The position numbers were made by a program, and so were the translations under genes. DNA of 64,000 bases from Planoprotostelium fungivorum (lineage: Eukaryota > Evosea > Variosea > Cavosteliida > Cavosteliaceae), in contig MDYQ01000304.1 in assembly GCA_003024175.1 (NCBI GenBank), forward strand, positions 1 through 64,000, written 5' to 3'. How positions within the stretch are numbered: position 1 is the stretch's first letter; the number at the start of each line of letters is the position of its first letter. Positions 35,105 to 45,386 of this stretch are shown here, piece after piece. The notes under the pieces are model-generated. The model did no database searches. It was not told the DNA's origin and saw only the letters and a program-made list of their open reading frames with translations.

Positions 35105-37948
35105 ATGTTCAAGTGGATCTTGGGAGGACCAACGAAAGACTTTCCCTTCGAAGTGAAGGAAGAGATTGTTGGATACGAAGGCAAGGCATGGAGATTGAAC
35201 AGAGGCTCTCGTAAATCGGATGGAAGTCCTGTGACTGTTTTGTCCTTCGATTCGAAGAAGAACTCTCACAGAGCGCCGTGTGCCTCGAATTATTTCAAGC
35301 GTCTGAGGACGTTGAGACACCCCAACATTTTGACATACATCGACGGATTCGAAGATGAAACGACCGGGGTAACGATTGTCACGGAGGCCGTGAAGCCTCT
35401 GACGGAGTACCTGCAAGAGATCGCAGAGTATCCATCGGCACTGATCTGGGGCATCTATCAACTTACGGTGAGGCCTGATAGATCTTCTTCTTTCTCAACG
35501 TCAAATAGAAAGCCTTGTCTTTTCTCAAGACGGCGAAGATGATTCACGGTAATCTCACAATCGAAAACATCTTCGTCACACAGGCCGGAGATTGGAAGGT
35601 AAATTCGATTCAAGATCGATAACCATCTCCCAACATCTCCATCATTTCCATCATTTTTGATCCATTTCATCAGCTCGGTGGTTTCGATCTCATCTCCCCC
35701 TTCGCTGACACAACGTCTCTCATCCGTAATTCTGGCTTCACTTCATTCATCCCAAACAAGTACAAGTCACCCGAGTACGTCAAGAACAACTGGACTCCCC
35801 TCGATGAAGACAACCTGTCCTGCATCGACGTGTGGATGTTGGCCTGTCTCATCTACGAACTCTACAACGGCAAATACGAGAAGATGGAGGAGCTGAAGAG
35901 GCCCGGCAACATACCCAAGGACCTGCTCCCTGTCTACCAGAAGATGCTTCACTCAAATCCAGACAATCGTATAGAACCAGCAGAGATCCTGACGTCCTCT
36001 TACTTTCAGAACAATTACGTAGAGACTTGCCTCTTCTTAGAAGAGATGGCACTCAAGGACGCCGCAGAGAAGGAGAAATTCTTCCGGTGGGTGGACGATT
36101 CCGCGAAAATTTTCCCGCCTTCCAATGACTTTTCACAGGAAATTAGAATCCCACGTGGAGACCTTCCCGATCTCCTGCAGCAAGTACAAGATTCTACCTC
36201 ACCTCGTCAACGCTCTCGATCTAGGCACGGCCTCTTCAAAGATATTAGTCATCGTCCTCAAGATCGCCAAACAACTGTCCAACGAGGAGTACAACTCGAA
36301 GGTCACCCCAAGCGTCATCCGATGGTTCGCGTCGAACGACAGGGCATTTCGATCGAATTTATTGCAGAATTTAGATCAATTCATAGAGTACCTACCCAAC
36401 TCCGTTGTAGACGGAGAGATCTTCAATAACATCGTGAGTCGAATCGACGATGTGATCGTGATGTGACGTCAAATCGACGATGTGATGATGAAATCGATGA
36501 TTTGATTGACGGGTACAGTGTGGAGGGTTCATGGATACGTCACCGGGGTTGAGAGAGTTGACTGTCAAATCGATGATGTTGTTGGTACCCAAGTTGTCAG
36601 AGAAGACGATCACGACTCAGATGCTGAAGTATTTTGCAAAGTTACAGATGGACGAAGAGCCTGGAATACGAACCAATACGACGATCTGTCTCGCTAAGAT
36701 TGCAGGTCACATCCCTCACGCGGTGAGATCATTCTGTCGATTCCTTTTTTCACTTTCTCCTCTCTTTTTCATATCATTCTTCTCTTTCGTATCATTTTTC
36801 TTCTCTTTCATATCATTCTTCTCCTCTTTCATATCATTTTTCTTCTCTTTCATATCATTCTTCTTCTCTTTCATATCATTTTCATCATTTGCATGAAGAC
36901 ATCACATAGACTATCACAGATGAAAGAATTGAGTTTGGATACAATGTTGACGAATGTTTCAGACGCGGCAAAAAGTTCTAGTTCCTGCATTCTGTAGGTC
37001 ATTGAAAGATCCATACTCTAGAGCGAGAGTAGCTGGAGTGATGTCCTTCATGGTGACACAGAACTACTACACGAAGGAAGATATGGCGGGAAAAATCGTC
37101 CCAAATCTGTCCCTATGCATGATCGACCCCGAAAAGTGACGTCCCAATTGTCGTCGAGATATCGTAACGAGACATAGAGACGTCAGGGAGGGTGCGTTTC
37201 AGGCCGTGCAAGATTTCGTCAATAAGCTGAAGACCATATCTGAGACGGTACGTAACTCGAAATTTCACTGGAATTTCGTCTGACGTGTACAGGGCAAAGA
37301 GGAGAACATTGCGGAGGCGTCGATGGTACAGCCTACCGTCCTCTCCTGGTTATCCAAGAGGGTGAACTTTCAACTTGAAATTTCAACTCACGAGGCTAGA
37401 TCTACGGAGGAGAAGCAGAGAAGGGTCAATCTTCTGCACCCAACGGCAGCAACACATCTCCCATCGTAGAGAAGCAACAAGAGAAGACGGAGACGCCGAC
37501 GAGAGACACACCGACGCGGACGACCACCCTTCCTTCTAAAGGAGGAATGAAGGTCAACAAGAAGGAGACCTCATCCGATGGCTGGGGAGAAGATGATGAC
37601 GATGACTTTTTCGAGAAGCCACAGAACAAGAATCCACCCCCGAAGAAGGTAGAGAAGAAGACTACGGCACCATCATCCGATGGCTGGGGAGACGATGATG
37701 ATGACGACTTTGCCGAATTCGGCTCTACAACGAAGAAGAGCACGCGAGAACTTACGAGCAGTCCAAAAAAGGTTGAGAGAGTGACAAAGAGAGAAGATAA
37801 GAAGGAAGAGGAGAGAGAAGAGAAGAAAGAGGAGAAGAAGGGGAAAGGAGGGTGGAGCGATGACGAATGGGAGGACTTTGAAGTGACGACGACGAGGGCG
37901 AGCAAGCTGGATGGAGCACAGAGCCGAAAGACGAAGAAGGGGTTCTAG
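35105..37948 (+). CDS. SCYL1: SCY1-like pseudokinase (SCYL1 type)
   Basis: SCYL1 proteins are catalytically dead kinases with HEAT repeats that work in Golgi-ER (COPI) traffic and tRNA export. The start MFKWILGGPTKDFPF is very close to the family start. In the kinase domain the catalytic loop is MIHGNLTIENIF (HGN in place of HRD) and the metal loop is WKLGGFDLIS (GGF in place of DFG), so it should be inactive. HEAT repeats follow (KYKILPHLVNALDLGTASSKI, VIRWFASNDRAFRSNLLQNL). The C-terminus has two SSDGWGDDDDDDF-type acidic boxes and a basic region ending SRKTKKGF. The stop TAG (37946-37948) lies 1 bp from the stop of the convergent uridine kinase. Confidence 0.92.
36723..36962 (+). repeat. 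Pyrimidine-rich minisatellite inside SCYL1 intron
   Basis: An unusually long intron (240 nt) holds about seven imperfect copies of a ~20-bp unit CTTCTCTTTCATATCATTTT at 36755-36890. It ends with a normal 3' region, TTGACGAATGTTTCAG. Confidence 0.8.
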
Positions 37949-37949
37949 T

Positions 37950-39038
37950 TTATACTTCAAAGTGGTCATCAAAGACACTAAATTTCTCTGGTGGAGTCCT
38001 GCACATGTCTTCGCTGCTCGTCACTTCTATCTTTCGGCTTTGTTGTTGCTTGTCCTTCTTCTCCTTGTTACCCGAGAGCTTCAACTTTCGACCGGAGATG
38101 GCGAGGAGCTTGAGCTTGATGTGTTGGACGAGGAGATCGATGGCGACCACGTTGTCGGCGCCGCGAGGGACGATGACGTCTGCGTTCTTCTTCGTCTGTT
38201 GTCGTGTTAGATGATGTGGGGAAGATGGATGAGGAGGTGTGAGAATGGTTGATGATGGGAAAATGTGGCTCACGGGTAGAACGTATTCATCGAAAGAAGG
38301 CTTGACGAATGTTTGGTATTGTTGTAATACACCGTCTAAATCTCTTCCTCTGTGCTTGATGTCTCTCAAAACTGGTGATTCACGATCAGTACACAGCGCC
38401 TGAGAGGTGAGAGGACTCACTTCTTCTAGCCAATCGGATGTCGGCGTCAGTGTCCACAAAGATCTTCAGGTGCATGTATTTCATGATCCTCTGTTGGTAG
38501 AAAACGAGAATACCCTCGAATAAAATGATGTCGATGGCATACAAGTTGGTGCTCTCCGTCTTACGAGAGTGTGTGACATAATCGTAGATGGGTACCTATG
38601 GAAGATATAAGAGACAGGGAGTAGATGTCTAAGAACCTTGATGGCTTTGCCGTCATGAAGATCCCTCAGAGTCTCCTCGATGAGATCCCAATCGAAAGCG
38701 TCTGTCCATCATGAGCGGATTCGTTTTATCTTGTAGTTCTCACCGGGATGATCAAAATCGTACTTCTTAACATTCTGGATTTGTTCTGGCGTCAGAGGCT
38801 TATAGAAGCAGTCCTGAGATATGATCGCCACTCTCGATTGGTCGATTCCAAGCTCCTTGACGATGATATCACAGACGGATGTCTTTCCTGATGCAGTTCC
38901 TCCGGCGACACCAATGATGAATGGCTCGTGTTTACTCTCTAAATGCTCCTGACGCCACGGAATGATGTTGACATTAGGAAGGGACACAGAGAGGCCGATG
39001 TTGGCACGTTTAGTTATGTCTGTGCTGCGGACGTCCAT
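37950..39038 (-). CDS. UCK: Uridine-cytidine kinase
   Basis: It phosphorylates uridine and cytidine to their monophosphates in pyrimidine salvage. The P-loop is [18 protein letters not shown], followed by [14 protein letters not shown] and YDFDHPG. Then come [81 protein letters not shown] and [23 protein letters not shown], all in family order. The start is Met 39038 ([13 protein letters not shown]), with a short N-terminal extension before the P-loop. The stop TAA (37950-37952) touches the SCYL1 stop. About five introns are needed. Confidence 0.93.
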
Positions 39039-39221
39039 GATGTTCTCTGCTCCACTACTTTCCTCCCCAAAGTTGTAGAAGGTATCATTAAATCTTGCGA
39101 AGCTTTATTCCTTTCCTCATCTCTTCGGACAGTTGCATCATCGAACGGACTCCACGTGTGAGTCCAGGAAGATGTATCTATAGAAGAAGAGGCTCATGCG
39201 ATGTAGAAGATGAAGCTCTCG

Positions 39222-40996
39222 TCAGTGAAAGAAATCGGGGCCCATCGGCTTTATTTTGAGCCGGTTGGGGTGATTCACGGGTGTACCATTGTTCCACGGT
39301 CCTCTCTGCATCTCATCAGTCACACGTCCATTTTATTTCATTTTATTTCAACTCACGTAAAATCCACCCTGTTGGTCGTTCATCTCTCCCTCTCCGTGTG
39401 GCGTCCCACGGACCAGTTCACCACTGTACGTAAACCTAGATTTCCATCAGTTTTCTTCGACTCTTCCACCCCACCTGGGTGTGACGATCATGCCAGAGCC
39501 ATGAGCTGCATTGTTCATCCAACTTCCTTGGTAAGACAGTCCATCGTTCCTTATCAGCCACCCGTGCCCCTCCCTCTTCCCCCTCTTGTACTCTCCGAAA
39601 TGCGTACAACCTTAAACCTTAAACCCACGCATCGTACAACGTCCCACCTCGGTGACTCGTCCTGCCGAACCCCTCCTCTACGTTATCCTCAAAGTCTCCC
39701 GTGTAAACGAGGCCGGTGTTCTTCTTCAGTATTCCTCTCCCTTGAAACGCACCATTCTTGTACTCTCCTTCGTGGATGAATCCAAGCGGCCCGGCTAATT
39801 CTGTTTTTCCGAACCCGTGAGCCTTTCCGTCTTCAAATTGCCCGAGGTAGACTTGTCCGGTTGTCCACCGACACCTGCCGTAGCCAGTCGCTTTGTCCTC
39901 TTTCCACTCGCCTGTTACGTCTCAGTACGTTCGAATAGAGATACGAAAATTGGAGTGGAGATGATGACCTGCGTAGGTGAGATTTCCGAGAGATTTCATG
40001 ACGCCGAGGCCGTGCCGTTGGTTGAAGTGAACTTGTCCCGTGTAGCTACCATTGATGGTCACCATTCTGGCCACGCCGTGCATCATATTGTTCCTCCACG
40101 TTCCTTCAAAGGTTCCCCTGTGGTCCTCTACCCTCATCAGATGCCGAACATACGGGTCTCGTTCGATTGAGAAGGTGACAGATGGCGAGTTGTAGATGAT
40201 GGAGAGATGAAAGGAATATAGGTGTACGTACCGCATTGTCCGAAACCCTCTGCGACTCCTTCAGACCAGAAACCTCTGTAGGTTGCACCGTTGGTCCACT
40301 TCATGATGCCGTAGCCGTGGTAGAAACCATTCTTCCACTCGCCTTGGTAGACGGAACCGTCACGGTATGCAGCTCTACCCTGTCCGTGGGGTCTGCCGTC
40401 GACCATCTGTGTAAGGTGAGTCGTTTTTCTTTTATCTCGTTTCATTTCATCGTCGATGGGCGATGTTCATGATGGGATGGAGATGATCACCTCTCCCTCG
40501 TAGGCTGGACCGCCGCTCGTCAATTCAGTCTTCACGACTTGCTTTTTCCTGTTCTCCTCTTCTTCCTGCGTCTGCGCCCTCCTCTCGTGTTCTGCTATGT
40601 AAGCGTCTCTACGGAGAATTAAGACGTGAAAAGACGTATTCCCCCTCACATCTTTTCGTTCATGTCATCTTCAGGACCTGCATTGAGTCATTCAAAATGG
40701 AATTGGAATGGAGATGATGAATCACCTTGGTTGACTGGTGGAGGTTTATGTTGGACAAATTGTGTATTCTGCCCTTGCGTTACATTCGAATCGACGACAT
40801 TTTCATCTGACTCCTTCAATTTGAATGGATTCTCTGTTCGAATTAGTCTCAGAATGACAACAGAATGCATGGACGTACTCTGATTCAACCATGAGAAGAA
40901 ATGACGTCGGCTGTCGGGTTTACAATGGAGTTGAGAGACATTGATGGAACGTGAAACATAGGGGCGTGTAACAATGAGACGTCTCGTTGCATGCAT
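39222..40996 (-). CDS. MORN-repeat protein
   Basis: MORN repeats (membrane occupation and recognition nexus) form extended beta sheets and occur in lipid-associated and cytoskeletal proteins. About ten are readable in order: RGSVYQGEWKNGFYHGYG-type units from about 40400 down, YRGFWSEGVAEGFGQ, FEGTWRNNMMHGVAR, YTGQVHFNQRHGLGVM, YLGQFEDGKAHGFGK, HEGEYKNGAFQGRGIL, YTGDFEDNVEEGFG, HFGEYKRGKREGHGW and YQGSWMNNAAHGSGM. A polar N-terminal segment with a charged helix precedes them (IAEHERRAQTQEEEENRKKQV). No catalytic domain is seen. The start is uncertain: 40996 or a downstream Met. The stop is TGA at 39222-39224. Confidence 0.85.
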
Positions 40997-41125
40997 GTGT
41001 ATCTTGTGGGTGTGTGTGATGTGATGTGAGCACGTGCTCCTCTTCGTCTGAAATTCTGAATTCCTACGATTCTCTACACTGCTGTAATCTCACAATAAGA
41101 TATTTTTGATGACCTTTTATTTCGT

Positions 41126-42527
41126 CTATATCTTCCATCCATTGAACAAGCTCTCCTGCACCACAAAGGACGATGCATTCTTGTGTCCACCTGTTTCATC
41201 GTCACCATGCTGCATCGCGGGTTCATCATCACGCACCACCGCCGTACTTCTTCGAGATGACTGAAGTGTCCTCCTCTGGTAGGGATCTCAAGCTGACTTT
41301 CAATTTCGACTCGTCTTCTATCTTCTCCTCTCTGTAGACAACGGCAGCGATGCCTCTGTGTCCCAGAGATTCACTCTTCACTGCCAATTGGTTACCCTGT
41401 TTCTTCTTTCAGTTTCCTCCATCTATCGATGTTCGTCTCCCAGTTTCCAAAGACGAACATCATGAAGAGATGATGAGACTCTCACCATCTCACTGCGGAG
41501 GTCACCGTAACGAGTTAAGACGGCCAGGAATGTTCCAAATCCTTCCATTTGGATCTGTCGTGACGTCATTTTAAATCATAATGTGTCTTCACGCACTGCG
41601 AAAGACTTTTCGATCTCTCTGTCGATGATGTCTTGTTGTTTACTCGATAGAGCCTTTCCTCTCTCGATCAACTGCTGGATGTCTTGTTCTCGTCAGTGTC
41701 GGCACGTCTGCGAGGACACATCACCTAATGACATCATGTCGATGAATAGATCTGGATTCGAGTTGTAATCGAAATTCAAGTTTTCTCCTGCGAGTCCTCT
41801 ATAACTCCAGTCACGATGATGATCACGATGATGATCGACATCGCATCTGGATATAAACTCACACAGAAAATCTTCGTGAATTTGGTAGAGCCCTCTTCCA
41901 CAGATCGTTATCCTCTATATATCCATAGATCTCTTCGAAACGATCATAGTCGTGCTTGATTTTGGTCAGATTTCTAAAGTAGTCCCAGGCCATCGTGGCG
42001 CCAGACTTTTTCATGTCGTAATGGGCTTCGACTGATGTTCATCAGATCACACGATCGAATGTGAGTACGAACCGTTTTCGGGTAGTTTACCGGCGGTTCT
42101 CAGCTTCTGGTTGTCCTCTAATGCAGTCTTGTGATGATCGAGGATGATGATCTTCTTGCATTGAGAAGCCACTTGAGTCAGAAACGGTTCGGGGGGTGTA
42201 CAGTCGATGCTGTGATGTTGAGACATTTGCATGTGGAGAGCTAGCTCACTAATAGACTTCAGCAAGAGGGCTGAGCTTCATGTCTTCAATGGCTGGGTGC
42301 TGGAAGACACTGTTGGGCACGAATTTCAGATCTGATGTAATCAGATGCAGAAATTGATGGGAGACTGACCCATCTGTGTGTTGTATCTGAAATAGAGCCA
42401 CGCTGCCAGCGCTCCGAAGGCACCATCTGGACAAGGGCAGTGATATACGATCTAGAAGATGTGGTGTTAGTACTGCTCATATGTGAAGTCTGAACGAATC
42501 TTCTGAACGTACTCTTACGACGCTCAT
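41126..42527 (-). CDS. DHH/DHHA1-domain phosphoesterase
   Basis: DHH proteins are manganese-dependent phosphoesterases that act on nanoRNA, cyclic dinucleotides or polyphosphate. A short first exon (MSVVR, start 42527) is followed by IVYHCPCPDGAFGALAAWLYF, the motif I region, where the usual DxDG is PDG. Then comes KIIILDHHKTA, the DHH signature. The C-terminal DHHA1 domain has GIAAVVYREEK, LRSLPEEDTSVISKKYGGGGHKN, with the GGGH substrate motif reached across a 46-nt intron at about 41188-41233, and ends NGWKI. Both signature motifs are intact, so it should be active. The substrate is unknown. It is divergent from YOS1 with 103 bp between starts. Confidence 0.87.
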
Positions 42528-42630
42528 GATGTAGTTGTGTACGTGTTGCTGGTGATTTGAACAATAAATCCTCAATATTTCACTTTTTGTGTGATGCGGG
42601 TCACATCTATCAAATCAGATCACAACAAAC

Positions 42631-42952
42631 ATGGTTCTCTCCCTCTACGCTTTGATCGAGGCCATCATCCTTTTCGTCAATGCATTGGCGATTCTCAACG
42701 AGGAGAGATTTTTGAAACCAAGTGAGTCTTACGCGGCAGTCTGTGTCTGAGAGATCCGCAGTTGGCTGGGGTCATCGTGGAGGCAGTTCGTTGGAGGGAG
42801 ACAGCGTCAAAGACAAGATCATCAATCTTCTCAGTGCCGTCCGTATGTTGATGCGACGTGAGGTTCGTGTGTCTCACCATCTCTGAAAGATCGCAGTGCC
42901 ACTCATAGGTATCAATATAGCGGTGATTGCGTTGGAACTACTACTGGGATAA
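42631..42952 (+). CDS. YOS1: YOS1/IER3IP1 small ER-Golgi membrane protein
   Basis: Yos1 (IER3IP1 in animals) is a small subunit of the Yip1-Yif1 complex in ER-to-Golgi vesicle traffic. The protein is about 80 residues in three exons. MVLSLYALIEAIILFVNALAILNEERFLKP is the first membrane helix plus the family motif. IGWG...GGSS and SVKDKIINLLSAVRMLMR form the middle, and MPLIGINIAVIALELLLG is the second helix. Length and layout match the family. The stop is TAA at 42950. Confidence 0.9.
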
Positions 42953-43217
42953 ATCATTGTACACCTGTCTTTGTCTCACATTTGTATTCAGATCTATAGA
43001 ATACCTCGTTACGTAACACACAGACCAGAATCACTACAAGTCCGGTCAAATAGGAAAGAGATGAAGAGAGAGTTGGCTCCATTGACGGGAAGCTCATCAC
43101 ACAGAAGAGAAGGCATCGTGCGAAAATCGCTGAAATTTTTTACCAGGAATTGTCTCGTCCAACTACAACGAAACCCACCCGCCATACTTCCTGGAATTCA
43201 GCATCAGACAACAGCAC

Positions 43218-44019
43218 ATGCCAAAGAGAGGGCCAGACCTTCGTGATTTCTTCACGGTCGTTAAAAAGGACAGCCCCAAGAACAAGAGGTGTCGCATCGA
43301 TCTCGATGAAGAACTCTCGCAATGTGTTGAAATGGTGGAACACTTTGTGGACGATCCGTCAGATGTCTATGATAAACTGATGGAAGAATTAAACTTGAAG
43401 CAAGAGACCATCACACTTCAAGGAAAAGTTCACCTCCAACCGAGATTGACGAGCGTTCACGCCGACGATGTCACTCGATCCGGTCGGTCTAAGTGAGGTG
43501 CATGATGATGTTGAAGACGTTGATCTTCTTCAGAGTGGATCCGAGATGGAACACGACAGTCCACCCCATGACACCCACTTTGATCCTCCTCCAAAAACAC
43601 ATCGAGTGAGGCACCTCCACCCTCCACCTTCTCATCTTGCATCAGAAAAGAGATGGGCTTACGTCTAGACTTCGTCGTCGCCAACTTCTATCGAGACGGA
43701 CACGATCGCATTGGACCTCATGCCGATAAACCTTATGGACAACCCGCTGCAGACAACATGGACATCGTCTCTCTCTCCTTTGGTTCAGAGAGGACATTTC
43801 GCATGAAGCACGTCGATGATGGACGATTAGTCTTCGATCGCAAGCTGAAGAGTGGAAGTATGTTGTGGATGAAAGGCAGATGTCAACAGTTGTACAAACA
43901 CGAGGTACCCAGGGAAGTGAAGGTGAGATAAGAGGATGATGATGGTGATGGATGATGATCATGTGACACAGGTGTTGGGAGGAAGGCTCAACCTCACCTT
44001 CCGCAATTACGTCTACTGA
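43218..44019 (+). CDS. AlkB-like Fe(II)/2-oxoglutarate dioxygenase (ALKBH2/3 type)
   Basis: These enzymes repair 1-methyladenine and 3-methylcytosine in DNA or RNA by oxidative demethylation. LDFVVANFYRDGHDRIGPHADKP gives the HxD iron site. IVSLSFGSERTFRMKH and LKSGSMLWMKGRCQQLYKHEVPRE give the distal His. GGRLNLTFRNYVY is the RxNxTxR 2-oxoglutarate motif of the ALKBH2/3 branch. The N-terminus is MPKRGPDLRDFFTVVKK: the DLRDFF segment resembles a degenerate PCNA-binding box, which would fit replication-linked DNA repair (inference). Three short introns, including one with CGTTGTAG-free 3' end, are inferred. An in-frame upstream exon is possible. Confidence 0.87.
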
Positions 44020-44074
44020 TCTACAACGGATGGAGAATAAAATCGAATTAAAGTGTATGTGGACACATGGTCTC

Positions 44075-44258
44075 TGTGGAAGAGACAAGAGAATGATAGA
44101 AGAGACAAGAGAATGATATAAGAGAGAAGATAGAGATAAAAGAGAAGAGAGAAGATAGAGATAAAAGAGAAGAGAGTGAAAGAAGAGAGGAGAGAGATGA
44201 AAGAGAAGAAAGTGAAAGAAGAGAGGAGAGAGATGAAAGAGAAGAAGAGAAGGTAAAT
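44075..44258 (+). repeat. Polypurine tandem repeat between convergent genes
   Basis: About 180 bp of nearly pure purine on the plus strand is built of imperfect copies of AGAAGAGACAAGAGAATGAT, AGAGAAGATAGAGATAAA and AGAAGAGAGGAGAGAGATGA. It fills the space between the ALKBH-like stop (44019) and the methyltransferase stop (44263). Confidence 0.85.
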
Positions 44259-44262
44259 GTGA

Positions 44263-45374
44263 TTACAGTTCATTACCTATGGAGACCCAATAGTTTCTCA
44301 GATTGTTTCTCCTGGCAAAGATCTCCAGATATCTTCCGTTCGGTACAAGTGTTTCACATAACTCGTAGATCTCCTCAGGCTTCTGGCTCTGACCTATCCA
44401 CCTCTTCAGTCCCTCCATACGATCACCATCATGATCACGATCATCCTGTGATCATCGTGCGATCATCGCGAACGTGAGATCCTTCACCTCTTCTCTCGGC
44501 AAATATGACGTCACTGCCGATGTTTCCTGTTGTTCCAGGAGGATTTTTTCCTTTCCTGCCCACCAGACAAGTCTCCTTGGCATGCTGCAAGTAGAAACCG
44601 TGTCCCTTGGCCATGCGACGGTGAACGGTCGTTTTGACCCACGTGATGTCGTCAACGAGTCTGGAGAGGGTGAGGAGGTGATATGAGATGGTGGATGATG
44701 GATGGTGGGGAAGATGGAGAACTCACTCGTAACCCCATCTCTCGAACATCTCGAGGGCGAACGTGTATCTGGCGTTGATGACCCAGATGAAGAGGAAACC
44801 ATTGGATTGAAGTTTGTGGATTGGGATGTCCATAATGTCTTTGTTGGGAAGTTGTTTGTATCCGATGGCCACCTGTTTCACGTGTTAATGGCAACCACAG
44901 ATGGATCTTGGTATGAAACGTGACTCACTCCTCGAGTTGGGTTCGAAGAGGCCAATTGCCAGGGAGGATCCATGGTGATGACGTCAAACTGCACTTCTTT
45001 TGCGATGGCATCCCAATCGACCATTCGAACATCTTTACGGATGGGTATGCAGAACTCTGGAACTCGGAAAAGCTCCAATTCTTCGTTATTCTCGTCGTTT
45101 TCATCATCTGAGATGGTGTAAGAGGTCAATGCACTTGAATCTGCTCACCTTCATCGTAAGCGGTTTCGCCTAGTTCCTCTTCCAACTTGGCGATCTCACT
45201 CTGTATATCTTGCATGGCCCCCAACAGAGAGCCGTGATCCATGTTAAGAATGTCCTCCTTGGTCAGATCTGACGAGACGACCGCCGAGAGATCGACCTCA
45301 TCGTCTCCTTCTGGTGTTGTTTCGACCTCTGCTGGCTTCTCTAAGAAGGACGTGATGTTGGGGTTCTTAGACAT
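44263..45374 (-). CDS. MT-A70 family N6-adenine methyltransferase
   Basis: The catalytic motif DPPW follows FDVITM and is continued by QLASSNPTRGV, VAIGYKQLPNKDIMDIPIHKL, GFLFIWVINARYTFALEMFERWGYE, DITWVKTTVHRRMAKGHGFYLQHAKETCLVGRKG and KPEEIYELCETLVPNGRYLEIFARRNNLRNYWVSIGNEL. This is the whole methyltransferase fold. METTL3's N-terminal zinc fingers are absent; the N-terminus is only an acidic helical region (LTKEDILNMDHGSLLGAMQDIQSEIAKLEEEL). The ASSNPTRGVAIGY insert and short N-terminus resemble the MTA1-type branch, known for DNA 6mA in ciliates, more than mRNA METTL3; this is from memory of the families. The start 45374 is 12 bp from the divergent plus-strand start. Confidence 0.83.
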
Positions 45375-45386
45375 GATCTATTCAAA

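Noticed and set aside
43457-43684. Minus-strand frame antisense to the AlkB-like gene
   Set aside because: The plus strand carries the catalytic motifs; this is a shadow frame.
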